Below are positions 1 through 11,365 of a stretch of 64,000 bases of DNA, in pieces. The stretch is from Phytoseiulus persimilis. Its lineage: Eukaryota > Arthropoda > Arachnida > Mesostigmata > Phytoseiidae. How positions within the stretch are numbered: the stretch's first letter is position 1; each line of letters opens with the position of its first letter. The position numbers and the translations under genes are program-made. The stretch is taken from positions 26,310,723-26,374,722 of the forward strand of contig CM075103.1 of the NCBI GenBank assembly GCA_037576195.1, given 5' to 3'. Under the pieces are notes generated by a model that made no database searches, had not been told where the DNA came from, and saw only the letters and a list, made by a program, of their open reading frames with translations.

Positions 1-3000
1 GGATACCGCGTTCGCCGTTCCCTTGAGCAATGTTTGGCGAAGCAATTTCCACCGCAAGAGGATTCTTCCCGTCTGAGAGAGATACAAAGGTAGTCGCATG
101 TAACGCTGACCCGAGTCTTGGAAGCTCTCTTATAAAAACAGCATTCAAAGAGAATTGCTTCCAACGCCTATATTCGCTCGTGGAATCCTCTCCTCCATCT
201 TCCCCGCGGGGAGGGGACTCCGCACAATTCCAGCATTTCTACTCGGAATGTTCCTCCCGCCGTCCGGTAGGCACGGCCCTGTTCCTGGCAGAGCTGTTTT
301 CATTTTCCACCGGAGCTACTTTTTTCCCTCCAGCCGGCCCAAGGCAGTGACCATTGACCTCGATTGTTCAATTAAGCCGACTGAAAAGATTCCGAGTTTT
401 CCCCCTGTGTTTGAGATTTGAGAAAGCAGAAAAACGCAATATCTAGGGAAACACACAATGGCGCCATTATTCCGTTGTCTTCGGGACTTGCACCTGGTCC
501 AGTCAGCCGGGGTCGCGATCTTTCCTTTGGACCGCGGCTCCCGAGTTTTTCTTGGAGATTATGGTCGAATCGATGGGATTCAATATTGTTCATTCAACTT
601 CTCGTGAGAGCTTCCCTGCAACCGATGGTCGTTCCGGAAATCGTAGGCACTGGGAGCGGGGCCAAGAACTCCGCCATGGAGCTCCGAGATTTGTCCTCAT
701 CGCGATCTCGCTTGGGCTTGTGATGCCGGCCTCAACTTCGATTCGACGACGCCGATGATCCTTCCCCAGTTTGCGGTCCATCTTTCACTTCCGCTCAGTG
801 ACCAGCATGGCCCGCGCAAGCTATGATAGTCAGTGACCGATTCCAACGCTCCAAATCTCGACAGTGCTCTCTCGATGCTTTTCTGAGCTAGTCTCACAAA
901 AATTTCCCAGTCCTGGCTTCCATAAATCCTCGGAGTTTCCCGACGCGCGCACTTTTATCTCCTACTGAAAGACATAACATTAGTTCCGACTCGAACGTAT
1001 ATTGCAACATCAAGCGTTCATATTTCATATGTTCGGCGAACTCTTGAATCGCACGGAGATCTGGGTAGCGGATGCGGAGAGAACTGAACCTGAACCTGAA
1101 CGGAGAGGCTCGAAGAGCAGCAACAGGAAGCGAATGCGTGAGAGAAAACGCGGCCCCACGTCCCTCAGTGTAGCGAGTCGACTGGTGTGACCACCTCATG
1201 GCGGTATAGAGTGTGGGAGTAGATCATTCCCCAAAGCGAAAGAGTTTCAACGTCAAATCATCACGAGTCACATTTCGCGAGCTCATCCGACTTCGAGCGC
1301 TACCTGTATTGGATGATAATCGCCCCGTGCCGACCGCATCTGTTGAGGCGAGCGTCAATCACGCGGAGCTCGGAGTCGAAGAGGTCCGCGAAAGAAAAAT
1401 GGGAAAGACGCCCAGCAGAATGATCGATCACGATGAAGAAAGGAGCGAGCGGATGGACCCAAGATGAAGAAATACTTCATCACGAATATTGCGAGCCGGC
1501 TGCTTGCCTCTTTTTCCGACCGTGAGGAACTACCTGACATCAATGGCGGTTGCGAGGAATTCCACCGGAGGGGAAAAATTCAGTTCTCATCCAGCTGGTC
1601 TAGTCAGCATACAGGGTTCCGACTCGAGTCCGAGCGTCCACACAGCGGGAGAGAGTGATCTTCGAGTCTCTACAAAGAGATGATAGTGTTCTTAAGCTTT
1701 CATCCTTTGGATTATTCCTCCATTGCGACGGTTATTGAGGATTTTGGCTTGGTGTCAGACGCAGCGCTCAATCTGGGTTAATATTTTTCAATGCAGGTGA
1801 AACTTTTCGGGACCGCCGGGAGGTGAAAAAATTCATTTCCCCCCGAAAGTTTTCCACGGCTCGACGGATATCAACATCTGGTGCTTCCATTAATCCCAAA
1901 CCTTTCGAGTGATCTTTTAACCCTTGCCGAATTCATTAAAGCTCTCCCGGCTCTCTTTCCGCCTCGTCTGGTTCCTGTCTGGCTATCACGTCCCCCATCA
2001 TGATCGTTGAATAACGGCTGGATATATAAAGAAGGAATGCTCCCTCCGCTATCCGCGGAACGCTTCATGAAAGCGTGCTTAATAAATTGGGTGACAACGG
2101 TCAACACGGGATGACAAATGATCGGCGGAACATTAAGGATTCGCTAAGAGCGCATTCCGAAAATTACCCGCCCCCTGTTACCCCGAGCAAAAAAGAGCTG
2201 CCTCAAGCCTTGCCCGAAAGGGTACTGCAGGAATTAGGCGAGGGCCGCGCGAATGTTGCTACACTAGAATCTATATGGAGGACGTCCGGGTAAACAGACT
2301 GCAACAGCAGGAATCTGTGAGCCGTCCCTCCTCCGCGAAATGAGGTCAAACCAATCGTGTGATCGGTCTAAGTTGTAAACATCGATACCATATCGGACAC
2401 CGATTATCGAATCGTTCCCGTGCGAGTTTCGAAAGTGCTTCGGAAACCGGCATCCTTCAACCGTGGTCGTATCCACAACGAGTGTGGTAACATCTGTATG
2501 TAAGTCGAAGAAATCGAAACGATCCCAACAGAAAGCTCATCCAGACGAGGAGAGTTTCGAAATGCACCGGCGAATGGTTGGACTGTTCTAGCATCCTTTG
2601 ATCCGGTAACGGCTACGGACAAAATAGCCACCTCTAAGTCTACGTGAATATTTGTTTGGCTCGCGCTGTGGTGTAATCGATTCCCGGTTGGCAGCATACC
2701 CAAGAGGCGCTTGGATCCTTCGGGTGCGCGCTTCAAAGCGCCATGGGTCCGTGGCTGCATTACACAGAGAGCGAGTTACGCCTCATGTTTCTTGTTGTCG
2801 TGTCCTCGGTGAAGACCGGCACTCCGGGCAACCCTGCATTTCTCACGTTGCGATCGATTCTGCCCGCGTCGAACGTCAGAGCGCGTCTTTTCTCGAGAAC
2901 GAGTACCTTTTTGTCCCCTGGACGCTTACATCCAAGCAGTCGCAAGAGTTGGAGGAGGGAGAGCCTCGACGGGACTGCTCTTGGAGGGAGCTGAAGCAAG

Positions 3001-6000
3001 GTCATCCGATGGACGACGATGGGAACCCCTGCAAATGACAGCGATGCGGACTCCTCGTGGTAATCTTTCCTGGTCGGTGGAGGCGAAGGCTCTTTTCCCC
3101 TTAGCTTCCTCCTGAGCGTTCCCTCTTCTATGCAAGGGGCGTCGAAACCAGATCCAAGGTCTCAGCGTGACGGCTCTCGCTACTGACATGAAGGATTCCG
3201 AACAAGCGAGAACCGCCAGAGTTTGTTGCTTGCGCTGCGGACCGCGACACGGAGGGCAATTTCTTCTCTTCAGACGGCCATGGAAGCGGTGGTGACGTGC
3301 GCCTCTTTGGGTCATCTCGACTGAGCTCGCTCTTCGCCTTGAGGTCCCTCCTCCCATCTCATCTCGGGAAGTCCACTCATCAATTCTTCCGGACGGGTTT
3401 CGACCCCCTGCTTAGTTGGGCCAACTCGCCCCCCGAAGTATTCTCCTCAAGGCCTCGCCTTCCTGGAGTCTTCCAGCGTGGCCACTGTCCACCCTTCCAA
3501 GTTTTGATGCGATCGAATATTCCTTCCCGGCTGAGCTCCAGGAGACTGTATCTCCATTGAGCTCTTCTTCATCCCCGTTGAATGCAGGCTCAACAGATGC
3601 TCAGCTCGAGCCCGAGGTTATCCTACTCCAGTTACCCCTTTCTTCACTTTAGTGGAGTGCGTCTCCATTTCCTCTCGCTTCTTCTTCATCCTGTCTCGAC
3701 TGTTTATCCAGAGAATAATCTCCTACTCGGCGAGGGATTCGCTTCAGCTGAGAAAAGGTTGATCAGGCTGGAGAATTCAGAAGAAGTGGGACAAAGGGAG
3801 GAGGTTGAGCTGTGAGAGCCGGAAGGGCAATACTGACAGCGCCTCTGTTGTTAGAGGCTTACAAGTAATCTGTGGTGGCTCTTCTCTGGAGTTTTTAGTC
3901 GCCTTCTTCCGCCGGGGCGGAGTTGTTGCGAGTTTTTAGGAAGTCGGGTTTTTATCTCGACCTGACGAAACTGGATTAACGTAATAGGTCAGCCGATACT
4001 TCGGAGATAATTCCGCCCAGGAGCCCGATTCTAGGGCGTCTGAACATCGGGCGTGAAACGACGAGTCTGACAGACAGGGGAAAAGAAGATTTATCTGCCG
4101 CTTGTCAAGGGATCTCAGAGTGTCGTTGGACAGACAAGTCAGATTGCAGACTACCAGCAGCTCCAAGTTAAAATTGCCGCCCGTGAGACTCTGTCGTTCG
4201 GAGGTGTCTTTCGGGAATGTCTCCCTGTTCCGTTCGTGCTCGACGTCCCAATCTTCGAGTTTCCCTCTGAAACTGCGCATCGACAGACCAGAGTCGAATG
4301 AAATATCCCAGCCCCCGCTCAGTATGCCTCTCGCAGTCGTCGCATCCGATTGAAGCTCAGCCTCAAGGCGGATCGGAACTTCGGCCTTGATCGATTTCTG
4401 GAACGTTTGATTTATAATCTGCGATACTCAATTCCCATCAGCAGGAACCAAAGTTTCAGAGCGCAGGGAAAAAACTTCTCCCGTTCCGCTCAATTGTGCC
4501 TCGAATCTCTATTCAAAATAAGCAACTATCCCGTTTCTCGACAGATCAAAGTGGCTCAAATATACATCTGAGCGTCGTGGAATTTCGACCGACATTCTCG
4601 ACGAGGGAACCACCCACAGGAACCTCTTGGCCCAGGAGTTATTATTGTGCAAAAAGTCATCGACATTGAGCCATGACCCGGGCTAGGAACTCAACATCGA
4701 CGCTTACGAGCCTGGGGAACAGAACCATGCTCTGAATCACTCTCGAATAAATAAAAACTCACATCTAAAGCCCGCTCTCCATTATTCTCCAGTCGAGTTC
4801 GGTGTGAAGCCGATGCTGGGATGACGTGAGGAGCAAGCCTTCCCAGAACAAGGACGATGGACCCCACCTCAGGCAAATATGTGGGTTACGACTGCGAAAG
4901 GATCTCACAGTGATGAGCGATCTGCGACGAAAAAGTCTCTGTTCTCATTGTTAATGAGAATACGGCGGGCCTTGGGCCCCGGAGCAAATGCAGACCACGC
5001 GCGCAGCTCTCGAGGACCGGCTCACCCGACTTCTAGGGTTCGCCGGAGAAGAATCAGTGCAAACGGAAACGGAAATTGAGAATCATGTCGTTCGTCAGGC
5101 AGGGCGAATTCGATCGGCGCAACGAGGCACATGTAGGTGCGCTCCCGGTGCTCGCCGGTGTATTGCGGAGCTTCAAAGCAGAAATCGATGACCTCCAAAA
5201 AACCACGCTCCAACCGCGAGCTGCAACAAGCTTTACTCAATCCTTCCAGAGAGCACCACACTCCGTATGGCTCGTGGAGCTCCACTGCAAGTATGATCAG
5301 TGGTCACCATCGTCTGTTGAGTGTGTGAACTCCTACAGCACGCCGTTATGGTTATGGCTGAGCACTAGGCTCGAGAATCGCACCTCGGAATTCCGGCTTC
5401 CCGGCACCTGGAGTGCGTCGCTCGGTGATCTCATCGAAAACCCATTGCGATTTCTAGGAATACTTCTTCATCGAAAGTTTCCTTGAGCTGGAATTTCCAG
5501 ACCGGAATTCCCTTCTTAACATTACCACTGTCCAACTCTTGCCTGACGAGAGGCTCAAGAACCCGAGTCTTGGAAGGGAGCGCCACAAGGTCGTAGGTAA
5601 TTGAGGAGCGAGAGCCATTATTCACCGCAATAAGGCCTCAGGGATGTGATCGGGCTGGTGCCATTGGCGTGTTAGAGGAGCTGCTCGAACGTGAAAGGCA
5701 CAGAGCCATTTCATTATCCGTTCTCCCCATAATTGAACACCCAGACTCCCCAGACTTTTCATTTGCATATTAAAGGATTCGGTCTTTCAGAAATCGTCCC
5801 GGATCTCCTCTTTGGACAGAGCTGACTCGAACATATTTCGTCTGATTCTAGAGCCTCCGTCGGGGTTCAATCCTCGGGCTCTAAGAGTAGTCTCGGTTCG
5901 ATTCGGGATAATTGTGATCCCCAAAAGCCTGGAATACTTGTTGCTGTTTGCCTTTTGAAACACGTCTCGCTCTCCAACAATCCCAGCGCGACAATCTCTA

Positions 6001-6279
6001 TCCAGCCAACTTTCCTTCGTCCCCTCAACTTCTTAGGTCGGTGAAGTCCTTGGCGAGTTCCGGAGCGATCGTCGAGCTCTCATGACGATAGCAGATAGTA
6101 AGGATGACTCCATTCGTCGCTTCCTTCTGCGCAGAAAACACATCCTTTCATATTCGTCAGTTAGCGAGCCCGCACAGCTCACGACTTCATGTCGCCACCC
6201 GATGAGTTTCAGTTTCGCGTAAAATCCTAGTGGCTACGAATCACTCCAATTATGAGATGTAAAGGGCCTGCCGGGTTGA
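1..6279. other. Gene-poor stretch, copy 1
   Basis: No recognisable gene or RNA. Open frames of 60-143 codons occur on both strands, often several overlapping, as expected for near-50% GC DNA with few stops, and none has a domain or a clean exon structure. A TATATAAA box lies at about 2023-2030, but nothing convincing follows it. The equivalent region of copy 2 is 21193-27471. Confidence 0.5.
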
Positions 6280-7225
6280 GCGCGCCACCAGAAGAAATAG
6301 ATTTCTGGAAACTTGACATTCTCATTTCTCATAGCCACGGCGCCGATGGAAAAAAACTGTTATGAAGCTCTTTTCTAAGACCATCGAACGTCGGAGGCAG
6401 CGGGTACCAGAAACTTCTTTTCCAGTTGAGGAAAATTGAAATATCGTTGGTTCACCCTGGAGGAGAAATGCTGATCACTTTCTCTGATATCGCTAAAAGT
6501 ACTCCTCTTCATCGTCTACTCGCAGGGCGAGTTTCAACCCGATGCGAGTTCGCAGGGCCGAGATATCAACAGTTGAACATAGGCGATGAAGCGGTTTCTC
6601 CCCAGGACTCGCTTGAGACTTGAGACCCAGCATAAAAATAGATAGAAGTCATCGAATCAAGTCATCTATCTGGAAATCATGGTCGCATCGATCCCGGAAT
6701 CACCCTCCCAGACTCGTCGAAGTATGCTCTGATTGGTCCCAGAATTACTTCTCCGGACTTCGAAAAGTGTGCTTAGATCGGTCCCGGAATCACCCCGATC
6801 GACCCCCAGAAGTATGGTCAGTGAGTCAGTATGATCAAGGACCAATCTGAGCATACTTTTCCAAGTCTGGGAGGGGTGATTCCGGGATCGATCTGGGGGA
6901 AACCCGCTTCACCGCCCCAGTTCAACTGTCGATATCTCGGCCCCGCGAACTCGCATCGGGATGAAAGTTGCCCTGCAAGTAGATGATGAAGAGGAGTACT
7001 TTCAGCGATATCTGAGGAAGTGGTCAGCCTCCTCCTTCCGGGTGAACCAACGAGTTCTCAATTTTTCTCAACTTGAAAAGAGGTTTCCGAGACCTGCTGC
7101 ATACGACTTTCGATAGCCCTCGGGAAGAGCTTCACAACGGTTTTTTTTTTATCGGCGCCGTAGCTCCACTGGCTCTCGAGATATGAATTTCCGGTTTTCA
7201 AAAATCGTTCTTTTTGTGGGGCCGA
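6280..7225. mobile_element. Foldback (inverted-repeat) element I, copy 1
   Basis: Left arm about 6280-6620 and right arm about 6885-7225 are imperfect inverted repeats. For example, cggcgccgatgg-A-tract-ctgtt on the left pairs with its complement around the T-tract at 7140, and the segment ending gccgagatatcaacagttgaa pairs with ttcaactgtcgatatctcggc. Between them lies a short array of a 45 bp motif (gtcccggaatcacccc...), also inverted near its centre. There is no coding capacity of its own. The structure fits a non-autonomous foldback or long-TIR DNA transposon. Exact ends and target-site duplications could not be fixed by eye because the outermost arms are diverged. Confidence 0.7.
6665..6885. 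repeat. 45 bp minisatellite units in element I, copy 1
   Basis: About four degenerate units of the form (g)aagtatggtcagat-tggtcccggaatcaccc, first in one orientation (6665-6830) and then inverted (6840-6885). The same motif forms the arrays inside element II at 9723-9885 and 10602-10865, which ties the two elements to one family. Confidence 0.7.
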
Positions 7226-8790
7226 AACGGTCTCGTTATCTATCCTAATTCGTCTGCCCAAATCAGATGCGGAGATGGATCATTTATCATCATCAGATCC
7301 GGCGGATCCCTCAGTTATTCTTCCCACCCATGAGTAACCACAACGAGTCCCTCTCGGTCAGTTTACGATGCAGTAGCTTACAATTGTAGTGTCGAGCTGC
7401 AGGAGAGCTTGCTTCCGGGCTCATTCAATAACGCTATGGGAAGCCTCTTGCGCCAAATTTCTAGGGCACTTCCAATCCGCTCGACGGGATTAGATCTGTC
7501 GAAACCCTGGATCGAGCGGTTCTAGTGTTTGCAGAAAGTTCATTTTCGTTCATTCGTTCGACCTCGGGATGAGGCTGTCCGTCTACATTCTCTCCTGAAG
7601 AGAACAACGGGGAGCGGAAATTCACCATGAACTCCTAGTGAGTTCGGAAGACTCGTTGAACCGCCTCCGCGAATCGCGCAGACGAAATGCGTTCATCCAC
7701 AAACGGCGCCCCCCTTGGGCTCCTTTTGCACCACAACCGTCAGCACGAGTGCGACAGGAACAATTTGACGGCTGATGAGTTGAAATTAGTGAAGTGAGCT
7801 ATGTGAGCCGCCTGCAACGGAAGATCACTCCAAGCTGTTTCCTCGTCACGACGTCTACCTAATGAGGATCGTCGGCTAGAGCCCTTCGACATGACCGGTG
7901 AGAATTTCGGGAAGTTGGCTCAGCTGATAACTCTCGTTCCATCGACCTCCTGCAGAAATTTCACGGCATCAGAACGGGTATTGAGCGATGGGTGTCAGTT
8001 GAGGACGACCTGTAGTCGGGCGGAATATTTCAAACGCGGTGATCCAACGCCTTCGAAGGTTTCGAGATCTGTGAATCAATTATGGGGAGAGTTTCTCTAA
8101 ATATTTATAACCAGGAACTCGATTATTATGTCAACAAAAGAGGCTGTATTTCAGTTGAGCTCAAAATGAGACGTGAATAGGAACTGTGGGGGTCCGTGTC
8201 AGTTGGATTCGGCTATGAGAACTTCCTTCGTACATTCACTCCCTCCCCCCGTCGCGGGTGCTACTGCTTTGCAACTCAGATGAACGTCTTCCGGCACTGT
8301 CGTCCGAACAATCCTGTAGATAGCGACTTCTTTGATAGCTGTGAAACCTCAATCCAACATGGGAAAGTGTCTGACGGGGCACCCTGGATATCTATTCATC
8401 CGGAGAATAGGGACTCACCATGACAGCGCCGTATATCTACGTTACCACTTCGGTTACTGTGTAAAACAGCCCGAATTTCCTGAACTTTCGAGATTTAGTC
8501 AGGAATTTCCAGTGAGTCGCAATCCCTCGAAAGCATTCAGCAAGAGGCCATGTGCAGCAATAGGCTCAAATGTATTTTGAAGGCAAAGCAAACTTAGAGG
8601 CCGTCGAGGAGAAGAATCCGGGTCTCAAGCTATATGAATAAATCGAGTCGCGAGCACGGATTAACTTTCCGCTGACGGGAAAGTATTGAGATCCAGATGG
8701 AAATCCAGAAATGAACGTCTCGAAAAGTCGCACCTCTTATGATGAGTGAACCGAGTCTGAGCTGGGAAACGTCAGGAAGAACAACGAACC
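7226..8790. other. No supported gene, copy 1
   Basis: Only short unrelated open frames occur on both strands (up to 82 codons). Nothing recognised. Equivalent in copy 2: 28419-29983. Confidence 0.5.
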
Positions 8791-8976
8791 ATGGCACAGA
8801 ATCGAAAGACAATCGCCCCTGAATTCAGAATGGAGATGCCGCTGATAGTCAGACTCCACCAGAAAGGCTGCGACAAGACGCAGGTCTCAAATCTACGATT
8901 GCCCATCAATTTTGACGTGGAAACGTCGTTATTTGTGGTTTCGGTGCACTCTGTTAGCGCACTAACGAATTTGTGA
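8791..8976 (+). CDS. Possible transposase N-terminal fragment (helix-turn-helix-like), copy 1
   Basis: A 61-codon frame opens with an ATG in a strong initiation context (accATGG). It begins MAQNRKTIAPEFRME and continues with IVRLHQKGCDKTQV. The spacing of this basic, helix-rich start resembles the N-terminal DNA-binding helices of Tc1/mariner-like transposases, in which a short acidic or basic helix is followed by a 'LH(Q/E)xG' turn. After about 38 residues the similarity is lost and the frame stops at a TGA. It lies just outside the left arm of foldback element II, so it may be a fossil of an older insertion. The assignment rests on motif memory only and could be chance. Confidence 0.25.
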   Translation: MAQNRKTIAPEFRMEMPLIVRLHQKGCDKTQVSNLRLPINFDVETSLFVVSVHSVSALTNL

Positions 8977-9722
8977 GGCTCCGGTTTGTCCTCAAACTTT
9001 GCTCGTGATGAACCGAATAGGTTCCGATATTCCGAGAGCGTCACAAAGGGTCTCGGCACTTTTGGCCTGGATCGGGGATTCGGATGAGATATATTGTGGC
9101 GGATACCCCATCCCAAGAGAAGACTTTCTGTCCAGTCGGCGCGCTCCTAGCTGCCTTGGTTTTTTTTCATGGCATGAAACATCTTCTGGACCGATGAAAA
9201 CCGAGCGAGATTTGGAAACTTGAAATGCTCATATCTCTGTTATCTGGGGGAGTTCAGAGCTCATTAAGTGGGTTTGGAAAGCTCGTGAATCCAGCTTTCC
9301 GATGCGTCCCTCAGAGTTTTCCCACTATCAATTTGGATACCTTCAAAATGACCATCTTCAAAGTGAATGTTTCTGACCCACTCCCTGGAGGTTGACCACT
9401 CCCTAGTTTGTGTCATATTACGCCCCCCTTCAGTGCGAGCACAATGCGATGAACAGATCGAAGAAATATTGGGGGGTCAAGGTTAAAAAACTGAAAATCT
9501 GTCGTTGGTCACCCTGAATTCATCGAATTTCATGCTTAAACTCCAGAATATTCGACGGTTGAAGGCCCCGAGCCAGGGAAAATCATATTCTGAGCCGTCC
9601 TTCCCGAGCCCACCGCCCGCAATGGGACTTGCGAGGCGATAGGGAGTGTTACTGAAGCAAGACCGAAAGGGGATTCCGGGACACTTCTGAGGGCTGGCTG
9701 AGAGGCTCAGCCGGAAAACAAA

Positions 9723-9885
9723 GACTTGGAAAGTTATGGTCAGATTGATCCTGGAAGAACCCCTCTAGCTTTTGGAAAGTATGGCCAGATTGGGCCCGGA
9801 ATCACCCCTCCAGATTCGGAGAAGTATGGTCAGATATTTCCCGGAATCACCCCTCCAGGCTTTTGAAAAGTATGGTCAGATTGGT
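9723..9885 (+). repeat. 45 bp tandem array, left side of element II, copy 1
   Basis: About 3.7 units of 45 bp, core gaaagtatggtcagattgg-cccggaatcacccctcca. It is the reverse complement of the array at 10602-10865, so the two arrays form part of the inverted repeat. Confidence 0.8.
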
Positions 9886-10039
9886 CGATCCCGTACAAAC
9901 TCGAAAATAATCTGACCGTGTCAGGCCCAAAGCAAGAAAGAATCATGTTATAAGCCGAGACACTCTCGGAGAAATCGACCTCGAGCAAAAAAAGAGAACA
10001 CGTTCGGTGGTCTCGAGCGGTTTCGTTTATTCTCGTTCC

Positions 10040-10261
10040 TCAAGTGTTGGTTCCATCGTCTTCTGACGCTGTATCGTCTCCAGATGGCATGAAGAGGTCA
10101 GTTAGCTCTGGTGCCAGCAGCCTAATTCGTGGCTCATGCCTGGCCAAAGACAGGTAGAAGATGCACGCGGCCACATGCGAACAGCAGCCCACTGTCCGTG
10201 CCCCATGAGGACAGTCACACCAGTATCTTCGAATGCTGCAGTCCACGCCACATGCGCGCAT
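10040..10261 (-). pseudogene. C-terminal fragment of a transposon protein with SWIM-like zinc finger, copy 1
   Basis: The 73-residue frame contains CDCPHGARTVGCCSHVA, a C-x-C...C-x-H arrangement typical of the SWIM finger found at the C-terminus of many transposon-encoded proteins in animals, followed by a helical segment with the ARHEPRI and APELTDLF motifs. It then has an acidic tail and a stop. A poly(A) signal (AATAAA, forward tttatt at 10026-10031) follows the stop by about 10 bases, so this is a true gene 3' end. A splice acceptor-like ctgcag precedes the CSIRRYW segment. The upstream catalytic part is absent between the arms, so the gene is truncated. SWIM fingers bind DNA or protein. 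The transposon superfamily cannot be named from this piece alone. Confidence 0.7.
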
Positions 10262-10601
10262 GAAAATAAAGCATCATGAAATCCGGGCATCATCGTCCGG
10301 GACCAATCTGACCATACTTTTTGATATTTTTTTTTTGTGGGGTCCAGGAAGAAAAATGCGTGATGCAGACTGCGCCCCAGCCCCAGTACAGTACTGTGGG
10401 AGTCGCAAACCCACTAAAAACCTGGAGTCTCCCCAACCCCCGCTTCCGGGCGGGGGGGGCGCTCCCATGGACGGATTAGTTTGGCATTACTCCGAACCAA
10501 TGGGAACGGGAGTCATCATTCTTGTCTCCGTATCCTACATCGTATCCTCGCGAGCCATTTGCTTGGTGATGTTCCGTTGTGTATGATGAGAAGTGTGCCG
10601 A

Positions 10602-10865
10602 TGTGTACTTTTCGAAACCTGGAGGGGTGATTCCGGGACCCATCTGACCATACTTTTCAGAACCTGGAGGGGTGATTCCGGGACCGATCTGACCATCTCT
10701 TTCCAAGTCTAGAGGGGTGGTTCCGGGAACAATCTGACCATACTTTTCAAAAGCTGGAGGGGTGATTCCGGGGCCAGTCAGACCATATTTTTGGGGGTCT
10801 GGGCGGGTGATTCCGGGATTGATCTGACCAAACTTCTGGGTGTCTGGGGAGCTGACTCCGTGTGT
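10602..10865 (-). repeat. 45 bp tandem array, right side of element II, copy 1
   Basis: About 5.8 degenerate units of 45 bp (ctggaggggtgattccggga-ccatctgaccatacttttc). Because 45 is divisible by three, the array keeps a minus-strand frame open (10476-10991, 171 codons) that reads as a 15-residue repeat (GPGITPP...EKYGQ). I treat the protein reading as a by-product of the repeat, since the array is inverted and non-coding in the left arm. Confidence 0.8.
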
Positions 10866-11365
10866 TCCACGGCTCAGAATATGATTTTCCCTGGCTCGGG
10901 GCCTTCCATTATCAAATATTCCGGAGTTTAGGCATGAAATTCGATGAATTAAGGGTGACCAACCGCCGAAGGGGGGCATAATATGACACAAACTAGAAAG
11001 TGGTCAACCCTCAGGAAGTGGGTTAGAAACATTCACTTTGAAGATTGTCGTGTTGAAGGTATTCAAATTGATCGTGGAAAAACTCTGAAGGATGCATAGG
11101 AAAGCTGGATTTACGAGCTTTCCAAAACCCACTTTATGAGCTCTCAGCTCCTTCAGGTAAAGGAGATATGAGCAGTTTAGGTTCCCAAATCTCGCTCGGT
11201 TTTCATCGGTCCAGAAGATGTTTCATGCTATAAAAAAACCAAGGCAGCTAGGAGCCCGCCGACTGGACAGAGAGTGCTCTCTTGGGATGGGGTACCTCCG
11301 CAAGATATCTCATTCGAGTCCCCGACCCAAGGCCAAAAGTGCCGAGGAACTGCCGGGACCCTTTA

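Larger units (their letters stand above)
9040..11365. mobile_element. Foldback DNA transposon II with SWIM-finger gene remnant, copy 1
   Basis: A left arm (about 9040-9605) and a right arm (about 10866-11365) are inverted repeats. Long blocks match with scattered changes, such as ctcggcacttttggcc at 9053 against its complement at 11331-11346, and the block around ccgagccagggaaaatcata at 9570-9590 against 10875-10900. Inside the arms sit inverted arrays of a 45 bp motif (9723-9885 and 10602-10865). The centre (9890-10600) holds a minus-strand coding remnant with its own poly(A) signal. The left arm carries about 80 extra bases near 9435-9515 that are missing from the right arm. The arms are diverged, so the copy is old and the remaining gene is a 3' fragment, which makes this a decayed, probably immobile element. 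Confidence 0.75.

Noticed and set aside
2020..2110. TATA box with short ATG frame downstream
   Set aside because: The frame ends after about 14 codons and no exon continues it.
5860..5885. tRNA T-arm-like sequence (ggggttcaatcctcg)
   Set aside because: No acceptor stem, D-arm or anticodon arm can be folded upstream at the right distance.
10602..10865. CRISPR-like array
   Set aside because: Units are directly tandem, degenerate and without unique spacers, and the genome is eukaryotic.
10476..10991. 171-codon minus-strand frame encoding a 15-residue repeat
   Set aside because: It spans the 45 bp array in the right arm of a foldback element. Its open state follows from the 45 bp period, and the matching array in the left arm is not part of a gene.
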